From positions 433,387-497,386 of the forward strand of contig PCDI01000017.1 of assembly GCA_002778195.1 (NCBI GenBank): a stretch of DNA of 64,000 nucleotides. Direction: 5' to 3'. A model generated the notes under the pieces. That model did no database searches and was not told the DNA's origin. It was given only the letters and a program-made list of their open reading frames with translations. Made by a program: the position numbers and the translations under genes. The stretch comes from Raffaelea ambrosiae (Eukaryota; Ascomycota; Sordariomycetes; Ophiostomatales; Ophiostomataceae). Of this stretch, positions 11,375 through 23,846 are shown in pieces; position 1 is the first letter of the stretch; every line of letters starts with the position of its first letter.

Positions 11375-13459
11375 CGTGACAGCAGGCGAACAGCTGTCGA
11401 TGTGGGGGAGAGGAGCGCGGATTAGCTCGTGCTGGAACCAGAAATATGTCCAATTCCTCGGTCGCTGGTCTGCTCGAGGGGCGCAAAGTGACTACCTTTG
11501 CCAATGAGTCTGTTGCCCAGAATGTCTTCTGCCAGACGAGGGGTTCCGGGGGCGAGGCGAAGAAAAAGGAACGAAAAGTGTGGTGATGGCCCAAGGTGGT
11601 TCGACCTTTTTTTTTTCCTTCTTTTTTTCCCCCGAACCTGTGCTTTTTTGTTTGGCTGCAACCCAAAGGAAGGAGCGACCGCCGCCCCAAGAGGCGGGGG
11701 ACAGAGCCAAGGTTCCGCCCCCCTGCCTGCCCCCGATAACAACGCCCACTGGCGTGCTGAGGCCAGCCCGGGCTGTATCCTACAGGCTGCGCTGCCTGCT
11801 ACTAGCGGGGAAATTCTTCAGTAAATGGCCCGAGCTGCCCAAGTCGGTGTATCTTTACTACTATGTAACTATGTAAGATACGAGGAGGTTGCCACAGCGC
11901 AGGGTATCCTACAGAATGCCCGTAAAAGCACGCCAGAGAGGGGGCAGAGCCACTCAAACAGCGCCCATTGCTCAATCGCAAAGGGCGCTACTGGCCAATT
12001 GGGCAGTCTTGCTCTTTTGGGGTAGGTCCAGCCAGCATGTGAGTGCGCTCGCACTTTGGTGGTTTCCGGCGCCAACAGACGCTGCCATGGCTCCCTTGCC
12101 CGCGGTATCTCCTTTTGCAGTCTCTGGCAGGCCTACTGCGACACAGCAGCTCTGCGGACCCGCTAAACGGGCATGGCCAGCGTCACGTGCTAGACCGCCC
12201 CCGGCCACAATTTTTCTTCATTTTCGGGCAACGCAATTTTGTGGCTCTTACTTTTTTTCTTCCTTCTTTTCTTTCCTCATCAACTAAACCTGGGAGTGAT
12301 GAGCCCGCTTCTTTACCACGATTGGTATTCCACTGGATTTTGTCCTTTTTGGGCAACTTCTGGTCGGGAGCATGTTGACATGTCCTGGCACAATATACCA
12401 CCTTTTCTCGGGACAATGTGAAGCAATCTGACCCTGCAAAAAAATTAGTTGATCTATTGCATTGTCTTTTCCATTACTCCTTTCGACATCCTTGCCTTTT
12501 GCGTCCTTCTTTCTCTCTTCATCGCATCTATGATTGCATGTCTTTCGCACGCTTTGTGTCGTCCAACCGTCATTTTCTGGGAGTTGATAGTGGAGGCAAG
12601 CGCTTCTGCTGGGTGTTGGTTGCCTCTTGGCCTCGGCCTAAACATGTCTGCTCTTTCAAGATGCGCACAGCATATTCCCTAAACAAAACAATTTCCTGTA
12701 CGAGTAGACCTGATGTCTTTTAGTGTGCTACAGCCTAGAAATCAAACTGATACACGATTGAATACAACTCCTGTTGCTAGATTTCTTGGAGAGAATGTCG
12801 AGTCTAGCAGTACTACATATCGACACTTGGCCACCGACAATTCTGCCACAGGACACACATCTGGGTTGGATTTTTCAAGTTTTTTTTCGAGATAAAAATT
12901 GTTCTCTTGCTAGAAAGTTGTCATTTGTCATGTTTTGAATTTCCCCTTTTTATTTTTTTTGTTCTGTTCCTCTCCTGCACTCCGTAGTATATCCTTCAAA
13001 TACACGAGATAACAACACTAAAGACAAACATGATCATGGCGGAACTTCACCATGGTTTGGAACCAAGGGGGAAAGACTGTGTGTGCGAGAGAGAGAGAGA
13101 GAACCCAACCAATATAAGACTCCGAATGCAGGGCCGCCTGTGCACCGTTCCTTTCTTCCAAAAGGGGCGAGAGTAAGGTCGCTTTGAGGTGTGTGGATAA
13201 TGACGAGAGAGAAAAGAGGATTGATAATTTTTCGAGTTTTTGTCGTGAGGAAACTAAAGATCCGGCTCAAAGGACACGAAACCCAACGAGAGACACTCTC
13301 AAGAGATGCAGAAGCGAAGAGCAGGAAAGACGGCATAACTCTGCCGAGAATCTTCCCTGTGTACGTCTTCTCTGTGCCTCCAGAGTTGGCTGCTCGTTTG
13401 GCTGTTGTCTCCCGTCCGTCTCCCCGGTTTCCCCGGATGGCTTGTGGAATCGCTTATTT
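11375..13459. other. Intergenic region upstream of SHMT and downstream of RPL19
   Basis: No gene is seen in about 2.1 kb. The half near 11,375 must contain the SHMT promoter and leader. The half near 13,459 is the RPL19 3' flank, which includes a GA run at about 13,085-13,101. Open frames here are short and unpersuasive. Confidence 0.7.
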
Positions 13460-14226
13460 CTACTCCTCGTCGTCGCCCAGGATAGCCGCACGCTTAGCAG
13501 CAGTTCTCTCGGCCTTCCGCTCGCGAGCGGCCTTGGTCTTGGCACGCTTGGCGTCCATCTCGTCCTTGAGCTGCTTCTCGCGCTGCTTCTCGGCCTTGGC
13601 ACGGTGGATCTGAATTGGTTGTTAATAAGATACTGTGCAAGTCGTTCAGATGATGACAAAAATAAATTAAACTTACGTGCTCAACAAGGGCGCGCTTGTG
13701 CTTGAAGGTGTTACCCTTGGCAGAGTGGTACAGCTCGTGGTACAGGTGCTTGTCGATCTTGCCCGAGGCACGGTACTTGACTAGTAACCGGCGCAGGACA
13801 CGGAGGCGGCGCATCCAGAGGACCTGCTCGGGCATACGAGCATCAGCGGTACCCTTCCGCTTACCGAAGCCACGGTGCCGGCCGATCCGCCGAGACAGGT
13901 TCAGCTCACGGGCGCGCGAGCGCGAGTGCATGGTGGCCGGCTTGCGGATGATGAGGCCATCGGAAACCAGCTTGCGGATCGACTGGCGGGAGTTGGCACC
14001 GGCGATCTCGGAGGACTCGTTGGGGTCGAGCCAGATCTTGTTCTGGCCGCAACCGAGGACGGCCGACGCCAGGCGCTTCTGGGTTGTCAAGTTGACCCTA
14101 TATCGAAGGGAAAGAAAAAAAGAAAACGAGTTAGCACCGCGTCTTCCTTGTTTTGTCTGATCTCCTCTTCGTTTTCCCTTCGAGTCCCCCAGAGCAGACA
14201 CCTGAGTAAACTGAAAAATCAGACAT
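13460..14226 (-). CDS. RPL19: 60S ribosomal protein L19 (eL19)
   Basis: A structural protein of the large ribosomal subunit. Exon 2 (14097-13677) and exon 3 (13609-13460) encode VNLTTQKRLASAV, IWLDPNESSEI, HRGFGKRKGT, LRVLRRLLVKYR and KHLYHELYH, which match eL19 along its length. The basic C-terminal helix ends in ILGDDEE. Exon 3 starts after a normal CAG acceptor. The start Met appears to be split: AT at 14226-14225, then a 127-nt intron with a GTCTGA donor, a GCTAAC branch point and a TATAG acceptor, then G-GTC-AAC. This gives 190 aa, matching the family's usual length. Another in-frame ATG at 14289 would add 21 residues that the family lacks. The first exon is the only uncertain part. Confidence 0.93.
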
Positions 14227-14886
14227 CCCAATAGGCGTTTTCTCCGTCGACTTCGATGGCGATGACCCCTTATTCAGGCTCTCAATCATCGAGGGGGATT
14301 GTTGTCTCTTGTGGTGTTTCCCGACCGTTCATTCCTTCTTCCAACTTTTGCAGCCCAATTTCGTTCTTCAATCCATCGCTCCCCTCGCCATCGCCATCGA
14401 ATCGACAACAACAATAGCACCTCTCATCTCTGTTGGCACACTCACATCTTGAATACTGTTCTCCGGGGGTTGGTCGGTGTCGATGGTTGTCGATGTTGTC
14501 GGGGAGGGAGAAAGGTTGGTGGTGAGGATCGAATGGCACAAAAAAAAAAAAATCGGCCTCGAAAAATTCAGCACACCAAAGGAAGAGGGGGGTTGTGACT
14601 GCACTAGTGAGTGGGCTTAACATTTCTTCGTGCAATTGTGTGGGAATGGTGTGCGCTAGACCTAATCAGGATGTGCGAGAGGGCAACCCTCAAAAATTAC
14701 CCACGTGATATGCTTTTTGGGGGGACTGCCTTAGTCATACAAAAAATGTGGAATATCCACCACAACCACAACCACCACAACCACAACTGCTATGCTCCGA
14801 CGACGACAAAGGAATTGAGTTCCAATCACTTTTGCTGTTTTTGTATTTTCCAGTCGTTATCATGTATAAAATGTACACTTTCTTTC
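14227..14886. other. RPL19 promoter/leader and GCN1 3' flank
   Basis: 660 bp without a gene. It contains the RPL19 leader and promoter, a small CCACAA-type repeat at about 14,758-14,789, and the GCN1 3' UTR. Confidence 0.7.
14594..14601 (-). promoter_or_regulatory. HomolD-like box upstream of RPL19
   Basis: On the RPL19 strand this reads CAGTCACA, identical to the HomolD element that drives ribosomal-protein genes in fission yeast. It lies about 370 bp upstream of the start codon, farther than usual, but an intron-bearing leader could account for part of that. No HomolE box was seen nearby. It may be chance. Confidence 0.35.
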
Positions 14887-17800
14887 TTATTCCTTTCCAA
14901 AAACATCCGCTCCGACATCCAGCTTGCCCACGCTCCAGATCTCCCGTTCATCCTCTGCCTCGTCGTCAAAGAGACCAAGACCGCCTGAGCCACCCTCTGC
15001 TTCCTTTCTTTCCCGGGCTTGCGCTGCTTGCCGTAGAGTCACACGCTTGAAGTAGTCACTCATAACACGCTTCTGGTTGGGAGGCAGCTCAGCGACAGCT
15101 GGGCTAGCCATGTACTTGTCAAACACCTTGGTGTCTTCGTTGATGACATCGAACATTGCCATGAACGCAGCCTCGGCCGAGAGCTTGACCGGGATGACCA
15201 GATCGCGAACGGATGCAAACACCGGCGGGGCTAGAAGAGGAACATGAGGCCGCACCATATCGGGCTTCACACGCGCCAGTGTGCGAACGAGAACCAGGGC
15301 CAGGCGCCGAGAGTCTGATGGTCCACCAGGAGGGATGGTCTTGGCCAAAATTTCGAATATCTCCTTTGTTTCATCGTAGGACTTGGACTGTGGGCTCAGC
15401 AGATACTTGCCCGTAGCAAGAATGAAATTGTCCGCGATGAAGAGCTGGGAGGAGGATTAGAATCAGTCTTTTTAAACGCCCACACAAAAGCAGGTAGACA
15501 AGAGGAGAGCCAAAACTTACATTCTTGTTTGTCATGCCCTGGCAAAGCAGGCTGGGTAGGTCTTCGGCCAGGGAGCTGTCCAAAAGGACTTCGGGAGATT
15601 CGAGGAGAACCGCGTTTAGGGCCAACGTAGAGGACGGAGTAGGGTTTCCTGACAAGACCCGGTTCTTGAGTAAACCCTGAGCAGCCTCTTCTGGCACATT
15701 CTTGATGAGTGCTCCCAGAAGTTTGGCATTCGTAATTGTCATATTGCTGTCGGTCGAATCGACTTCCATATCAATCAATCCCAAGACAGCCGCGCGGGAG
15801 CTCTCTCCCATGTTGGCTCCAGCCTTGCTGATAACTTCGAAGAGCGCCGTCATCATAGCGGTCTTGACACCTGGGTCGGTCGTCTTGGAACCCGTAACCA
15901 ACTCGGCAATGAGGGGATCGATACGAGGCGTATACTTGATCAGGGTGCCTAAAGCCTTGGCAGCACGGGACCGCAGCAGGTCGCTCGATGGGTCTGCGAG
16001 TGATTTGGTAAAAGTGCGCTGCAGCTGTGGCAAGAATGGCTTGAGAGCTGCTGGCATCTTCTCTAGGAGGTTGTTCAAAGTCAAGAGAATAGCACACTTG
16101 ACATCGGTCGAGCGCTCGGTCACAACACGAATAAGAGGACCAGTGATTTGCGTGACAAACGGCTTCAGTGATGCCTCGCTTGTGCGGTCGACAATATCGG
16201 AGATGGCCAGCGCAGATGTCGTTCTCTGCTCCGCCGTGCCGTTCATCAGACCCTGCAGGAAGATAGGCAGGATGGCATTGATACCCTTCGGCAGCTCGAA
16301 ACCGGCCAAGTTGGAGCCAGCCACGCCAACCTGGAGCAGGGTTTGTCTGGTAGAAGGCACCAGGCCCTCCATTTCTTCCTTCTTGAGCTTCTTGGTGAAC
16401 TCGCTCAATGCGCTCCATGCAGACTTGACCACATCCTTGTCAAGATCGTCAAAGGATATCAGCAGAGCCCGGATAATATCCTGGTTGTACCGCGAGTAAT
16501 CAACAGATGCCTTGGAGAAGAACACCGCAAGGTGACGTGCAGTAGCAGCGCGCTTGCGATGGTCTTCGTGCCTGAGCAGCTGCAGAAGGACGTTCATGAC
16601 AGTGTTCAGGCCGTCATAATCATCGATCGACAGAATAACGGTATCGAAGGAGGTATCCAGGTCGACACGAAGTTCCTCTTCTTGGCAGTTGATGATGTTG
16701 TCCATCAATGAATTGATGATGTTTGGCAGGCGGCGGTTCATAGCACCGGCCGCGACGGTAGACAGCGAAGCCAGGGCCTTTGCGTTGAACGCGGAAATTG
16801 GAGGCTTGATGAGTGTGGGGATAAGGGTAGGAAGGATGATGTTCGACCGGCTGGTCTCGGTAAGCAGCGTCAACAGAGCAGAGAGTGCGTTTGCAGCCTC
16901 GTCTTCGTTCTGCAACGAGTGCAGCAGGCTTGGCAGGACGTGGTCCACGGCCCGCTTGCCGATGACCTGCTGTAACGAATCGAAGGCCTCCGCGGCAGTC
17001 TCGCGCACCTCCTCGTCGGAGTCGGTAAGTGCCAACTGGACAATCGAGATCAAAGTCGATTCGTGCTCCTCCAAGGACTCGGGCGCCGCGGACGCAATGA
17101 GCTCCTTGAGAGCCAGGCAGATGCCCTGCTTGGCATCCGAGTCGGTAGACGTCTTGAGACCCTCGGCGAGAGTAGGCAGCAGGGTCGTCAGGATGTTGTC
17201 TCCTGCCTTGCGGATCAGTTCGCCCAGAGCATTGCTGGCAATGACCTTGTGCTCCATGTTGGCACTGCCCAGACGGCGGATAATAAGCTGCGTGAGCGTG
17301 GGAACAAGCTCCTTGAGAATTCTAGGGCTGTGAACAAGAGCCTTCCAGACCCCGACGGCAGCTTGGCGAACCGCACCAGAGGTATCGCAGCGGCACACAT
17401 AAAGCGCCGAGAGGATTTTGTCGCGCTTGTCGACTCCGAGGACTTCCCGGAGTGTAGATCCAGCTTCGCGGGTGATGTCCTCTTCCTCTTCCTCGTCCTC
17501 CGCATCTTGCTTATTGCTGATTCCAGAAAGATTGAACAGCAAGTCTCCGACCAGCTCGACGGAACTGAGACGGATCCGCCAACTGTTGTCGGCAAGGCCG
17601 CGGTCAAGTTCGGGCAAGAGGAGGTCAACTGCGCGGGTGGCAAAGTTCTTGACAAGCAGACGACCGGCACGAAGAGCTGTTTCACGGATGGAATCGACGT
17701 CATCAGCCAAGCCAGCCAGGATAGGAGGAATAATGCGGCCCAGGTATGCAGAAAAGCTGTTGCCAAAGCAGACGGGCAGGAAAATGAAAAGCGACATGAA

Positions 17801-20800
17801 GCCCTCGCGCACAGAAGGCTTGGAGGACTCGACGTTCTGCAGGATGGTCGGCAGAGTTTCTTCCAGGCGAGTGGTGCCCAAACCAGCAAGGACTTCACTG
17901 AGCGCCTGGGCCGAACCAAGACGGTCGCCAGCACCAGTGTCGGACTTGAGGGTTTGCATGAGCCCAGGAATAAGATCTGGCAGGGCGTCTTCGCCGAGCT
18001 TCTCAACAAGAGACCCAAGGGCGCGCGAAGCAGTTGCACGGGTTGTGGGCACGGGGTCCACAACAGCGACCTTGAGACCAGCCACGAGAACGGGCAGATG
18101 GGCGACGAGGTCCTTCTTCTCTGTGAGGTGAGCCAAACTGCCGATGACCTGGGATGCCTTTCTCTTTGTATTGGAGCGGTCGCCCAGACCGCGCTCAAGA
18201 ATACGGCTGATGAGGGCAAGCGAGGGTGCATCAAGGTAGTGGACGAAATGGACGCCAATAAGGGCATCAAGGGCATCATCCGTGAACCGGGTAGGATCGC
18301 TAAGGGCCTTAAGGAGAATATCGACAAGGCCGCGCACTTCGGGGTTGTTGATGACCTCACCAAAGCGCTTCAAGCTCTTGTTGGCAGCCGCACGCACTTC
18401 CTTGTGGCTGTCATTCAGGACTGCCGTAAGTGGAGGGATGATGTCTGGCAGGCTTTGAGCAAGCTGCTGCGGGTCTAGGTAGGCCATGGCACCGAGAAGA
18501 TCGCAGGCACCCTTCTTGCTTCTCCACTGGTCGTCGTCCAGGCCGTCCAAAAGCGTTGGGAGAATCTTCTTGACACCGAAAGAGCTGAGCTTCGCGAAGC
18601 AGGACTTGGCAGCAGCCAGAGCGGCGTCACGGACATTTGGATTGCTGTCGCCAAAGCCAGCCAGGAGTTGGGGCACAATTTGGATGACGTATGGCTCAAA
18701 GAGTCGGCCGAGGATGGTGGACAGGAGCTCGTAGGCAAGCAGGACAGATTCTCTCTGGCTCGCATCTTTCTTATTCTCCAGAGCTCCTTTCAGCGTGATC
18801 AGGATGCGGTAGTTCTTGAGAACACCAATACCGCGGCCGAGAACGAGGCCAGCCAGGCCGTATGCTGCACCACGCTGCTCGGCATATTTCTTGGACGTCA
18901 TCAGGACCTCGAGAACCTCGTCGATGTATCTGGATGACTTGTCTCCGCAGGTACGGACCAGGGGCGGGAGACATTCGGCAATGGCATATTGGACAGTCTC
19001 GGATGGAGTGCTGAGCGTTGCAAGCAACCTCTCAATGACAACCGGGATCTTGGAGTCGCCTGGCTTGAGATGCCGAGCAAGGGCTCCGTACATAATGATC
19101 ACAGCCTCGTTCACGCGGTCCGCAGCTTCTGAGTTCTTGTCTGGAGCAGCCAGTGTCTTCTCGAATGTCTGCATCAGCTTGGAGACGATAGGCTTCCCGT
19201 GCACCTCAATAGCCTTGATGGCGGCGTCCAGCATTTCTTGTCTGACGGTGCTGTTTTTGTCGCCAAGGGGGCCGTTGTCTATCAGGAAGTGCAGGTAGGG
19301 TTCAACCTGGTCTTTTCCGAGAAGGGGAGCCAGTTCCTTGAATGCCGACGCGATACCGTGGCGGGCCTCCCAAGGATCGGACAGGTCCATCTTCCTGGGC
19401 ATGCCGAACTCGTCCAGCTTCTGCACACGCGGCTTGGCCAGTTCGATGTAGGAAGATTGAAGCTGCTTCATGGTAGCGTCGAAGATCTTGGGCGACTTGA
19501 GAGCAGTGATAGCCTCGGCAAGAGACCTGGCGGCCGCTCGTCGTAGCTGCGCATCCTTGCTCTCGAGATATGGCAAGATCTTGGCAGGTAGATCTTCAGA
19601 CACCTTGAACTCGCTTTCTTCCCAAATGTCGTGACCAACATCGACATTCTCCTCAATATCGTCGTGGCAGGCAAGCCACACCTCTTCAGACGTAGGGAGA
19701 TCGCTCATGTCAACATCCGCACTGAGAGCCTGCAGGACGGTGCTGCGGACAGCTCCCTCAGGGACAATCGCACCCCGAGCGAGAATAGCGATTTCAGTCG
19801 CGCTGATATTCGGCGCTATACAGCGAACCATGTCGGAAAAGCAGTCTTTGATAATCTTGTAGTGCTGGTTGTACGTCTGCATGGACGAAATGATAGTCGA
19901 CAAGAGGTCTTCCCGTGGGATAGCTTCATCAGAACAGGCATCCGTGTGTGCTGCAAGAAATTCAATGGCCAACACCAGTTGGGCATCACGGTCGTCAGCC
20001 GAGGGAGAGAAGCCGCCCTTCTTGAGAACAAGCAGGACCAAGGGGATAATGTAGATGAGAGACACGGTGTCGAAGGGGCGCTGCTCTCCAGCAAACCGGA
20101 GACGGTACAGCACCCGGGTGATCAAGTCGGGCAGAGGCTCCTCCTGGAGGTTGTCCGGCAGGGAGGTTATGTCATGGGCTCTCAAAGTCGCGACGCCAAT
20201 AAATGGCCGCATGGCACCCAGGCGGCTGGACACACGCTCAGCGCAGGCCACAAATGTCAGAGGGGCTACGTCACCGGTGATCAGGCAAGCGCCAGCCTCG
20301 ATTGCGTCGAGCAGAGCCGTGATGGCCGCACCCATCCACTGAGTCGCGTCAGTAGGCGGGCCGGTGGCGAGGCTTCGGATGACGCCAATGCCTCGGAGGA
20401 GGCGGGCTTCGAGCTTGCGGACCCTCTCGCGGATCTCGGCCTCCTTTTTCAGCTGAGCGTTGACCTTTGCCGTTTCTTCAGCGGTGAGCTTCTTCTGCTG
20501 GCCCTTCTTCTGGGCCAGTTGCGCGCGTAATTCCTCTTCCCATTTGAGAGCCTCGTAGTCTTTGCTACTCTTGCTGGGCAGATTGCTGGACTTCTTCGCC
20601 AAGACGTCGATAAACGTCGTTCCCTCAGGAGTGCGGAAAATGGCAGCCTCAACTGGACCAATCGAGTGCAACTCTTCCACATCCAAGTCATGGCGGATTA
20701 GCTGGACGATTCTCGGTGCCATTTGCTCGGGCGCGACGAACACTAGCTCGGCAGCAGCTTCGTAGGCAGCTGTCTTGATGGCGGTGGACTAAACGCAGCA

Positions 20801-23177
20801 AGTCATTAGCAATGGGCTCCTCCCCCAACAATTAGGAGTTTGCTTGCACAGGCGCACCTTTTGTGTGAGCTCTGTCCGCTCAGAGATTTCTTGTAGGATG
20901 AGCTTTTCGTGGTTCCGGGCCAAGGTTCCAGGGTCCACCTCAACGCGAAGACAAAGGTCAATCCAGCTTGCGGTCGGGATCAGCACGGAGCGTGCCAGGA
21001 CAACGAGGGAACACATCTGCTCTTCCAGCTGGTTCTTTTCGGGCTCTTTCCCAGTCGCCTTTGCGAAGTCTCTGGGTCTCCGGCTGATGGCATTGAGGAC
21101 AGAGATTAGGTGGCTTTTTTCTGACTTTGACAAGACTGAAGCACTTTCTTTCTCCGCGCTGTCCAACGACTCGAGCCACTGCCACAGCCCGGCTATTATC
21201 GTTTCTGATACGTGGTGCGGGTTGGAGAAGTAAAGGTCGGAAAGAGCAGTTGCAGCCTCTCTGCGCAACAGCGGGCTGCTGTGTGCAGAGCTGACTGCAT
21301 ATATGTAGGCCTCCGCCCATGCCAGATTAGATGGCGACTCTTCGTCGTCGTCCAGAGAGCTGAAAGCCGTAGACAACGCGCGGTATAGCCAGCGGATATC
21401 GTCATCGGACGTCAGCTTGGCATACGTCCTGGGTCCAAGAAGGAATGACGGCTTCGGCTCGAGTGCTAGGCATTGTTTCTGAATAGAGAATTTCTTGGAC
21501 AAGGTGGCCACGGTCCCCGAAGAGGCCTTTTCCGAAAGGAACGGCGCGAGTGTGCAGACAACAAAACCCGCGGCCACCAGGCCATTCTGGGAGGCTGTAG
21601 AGGGATTCGCCACCACGTCGGCGTAGACATCAAGCAACGGAGACAGGACGGAGTCGGCAAACTTCGAGACATTGGCGGGTAGTGGCTCGGCTGATTTTTG
21701 AAAAGTGTAGAGCACTTCGCCTGCTGACACGATCCAGACGCGCCGGGAGGCCGGCTTCTTGTCAGCGAGGCCCTTCACATAGGCGTCCACTACTGCTTTC
21801 GGGAGGTCCGACGTGCTCTGAAGCACCGCCCGCGTGCTTTGCACCAACGTCGAAGCCTCTACCACCAAGGCGCCTTCGTTTCCTTCTTTGGATGCCGCTG
21901 CTGCCACGCCTGTCGCCACTTTAGCGGCAGCAGTCTCTGATTTCGGAAGCGCCTCCAGAATTTGAGCATGGAGGATTCTGTGGTCTGGCGAAGACAGCTT
22001 GCCCGTCTGCAGAGGCGTGAGCGTCTCATTGACCACCTTTTCCACGGTGGCCAAGTCTGTACACCGCGCGGCCAGGGCACGGAAAGCGGCCACAGAGCCG
22101 TGGCGCACAGACTCTTTGCTGGACTTGACGTTGGACAGCAGCGGCTTGGACAGCTGCTCGTCGAGCGTCTTGGACAGATCGTAGCTCTTGGGCAGAGACT
22201 GGACCAGGGGCGTGATGAGGTCGTCCAGGACCACCTCGGGGGCTCGCAGCATGCCCTTCTTAAGAGCGGGGACAATGACGCTCTCAAACTCTTGGATGGT
22301 CACAAAATCGAGGAAGAAGTCGCGCAGACCGCCGGCCACGTTGCTCGTGAGCGGCACCTTGGAGCCAGTGATCTCCCTCGTGTAGTAGTCAAAGTACTGC
22401 TGCTTCAGCTTGGCAAAGATGGGCTTGGCCTTTGCGTTCCGGGCGCACACACCGGCAAGAACGCCCAGGAACACCGAGTTCTTAGCGGTGGGCTGAGCGC
22501 CCTTGGCGGCCAGCACCTGTATCGACTCGGCGAGGGCCTTCTCGCGCGTGCCCTCCACGGACACAATCTTCCGGAAGCCGCGGCGAGCTATTACCAGGGC
22601 CGAATGGGAGACGCTCTGACGAGCGCTGGGCCGAGTGCACTTTTCCAGAGCACCAGCCTGGCTGATCAGGATGTCCTTGCCGAACTTGTCCCACAGCGGC
22701 GTGCCAGCAAGGTGCTGCATGAGGAGGCTGTTCCATTCTACCAGAACAAAGGTGCCCCCCACGGCGATGTTCGTCTTGAGCGATTCTTCGCGGATGGCGG
22801 CCACAAGGGGAGCCACGAGGGCTGCTTCTTTCTTCTCGCAGATCGAGGCCAGACAGCGCTGGACGGCGCGTCTCGAGGGGCGGTCTTCGTATGAGGCATG
22901 GGTCCAGAACAGGACGGGGAGGATCTTGGCAATGGCAGCCGGCTCGAGGCCTGGAAGGGGGAGGAAGACGCGGTCAGCTTGGCTAGACCTTGTTGGTGGC
23001 CAATGTTTGCACTGCTTGGGGACACCTACTGCCATGGGCGATCTTGTCGTCGAGGCTGCGCAGCAGGGCGATGCGCGCGGATGTCGACGACGTCGAGAGG
23101 GCAACCCGGGTCGACAGCGGGTCGAGTCCGGCGGCAGCGGCGCCGCCATTGACCGTCGACGGGTTGGAGTCAGTCAT
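14887..23177 (-). CDS. GCN1: GCN1, ribosome-associated activator of the eIF2alpha kinase GCN2
   Basis: A giant HEAT-repeat protein that binds translating or collided ribosomes and passes the uncharged-tRNA signal to GCN2 in general amino-acid control. Four exons read leftwards: 23177-23030, 22950-20858, 20788-15521, 15444-14887. They join in frame to 2,688 aa, against 2,672 in budding yeast. HEAT repeats cover nearly the whole chain. The eEF3-like block lies around residues 1300-1650 and includes DDDQWRSKKGACDLLGAMAY near 1500. The C-terminal third, about 2050-2430, corresponds to the GCN2 RWD-binding domain. An acidic interruption (DAEDEEEEED) occurs near the middle. The protein ends with a Glu/Lys-rich segment and DVGADVFGKE. 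The start was chosen because the frame opens with MTDSNPSTVNG and a stop-rich region lies upstream. The gene is head-to-head with the DHX29-like gene. Confidence 0.98.
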
Positions 23178-23846
23178 TTTTCACGATGCTTTTCGAAGGG
23201 CTGCGGGCATGGCTCCCAGCAGCTGCAGCTCGGGTCGGTCAGCGGGTGGATGGCCTTGCTGGCCCAGTGAGAGCGTCTTCTGTGCTTGGCGACCTCTGCG
23301 TCTCAACACAGGTCGGTGGGGCGTCCGTGGGCTCCGGGTTGGGGTTGTCGGGGCGGATCGTGAGCTGCGTGCGAAGCTCTTTTTCGGGTCCCTGAACTTT
23401 TGAGTTGGACCTTTCGCCGCTTTTTTCGTTTGCTGGCACCAACGGCAGCCGCGACGGCGAGTAGGGCTCAATTTTTTACACGCACAGATGGCAAGGCGGG
23501 GTGCTGCTCGCCCAAACAGGCAGGCGGTCGGGGATTGTGCCGTTTGCTAGCGCGGGGGAGTTGCATTTTGCCAGCCCATTTTGGTATGTATGGCAGCTGT
23601 AAGTCGTCACCAAACACTGCTAAAACCAGTCTCTACCACAAGTTTGCTGTTGGTGCTTCTTCTTTCACCTCGTGTTTGTATGCCACTCTCGTGCCTGGGC
23701 TGCGGTCTCCATCTTTCTGACTCGGAACTTCATCCTGCGACTTACTGCACGTTTCTCACTTTTCTTGTTTGATCTTTTTTTCCTGCTATTCCCTGTCGTT
23801 TCTCTCAGCTTGTGCATTTCTCTCCTTTGACAGGCCAGTCCTCACA
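23178..23846. promoter_or_regulatory. Shared promoter region of GCN1 and the DHX29-like gene
   Basis: 669 bp separate two divergent start codons, so both promoters must lie here. The helicase-proximal side is pyrimidine-rich. One TGACTC half-site of the GCN4/CPC1 type lies near 23,715-23,720. CTCTCAG and TTGACAG just upstream of the helicase ATG could be acceptors of a leader intron, but no donor was fixed. No TATA box is evident, as expected for housekeeping genes. Confidence 0.6.

Noticed and set aside
14148..14289. N-terminally extended RPL19 starting at the ATG at 14289
   Set aside because: It would add 21 residues absent from the eL19 family, while the split ATG at 14226 gives the standard length.
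17063..18478. Long open frame (471 codons) antisense to GCN1
   Set aside because: It lies wholly opposite a strongly conserved HEAT-repeat coding exon. Its composition mirrors the complementary codons and it shows no domain.
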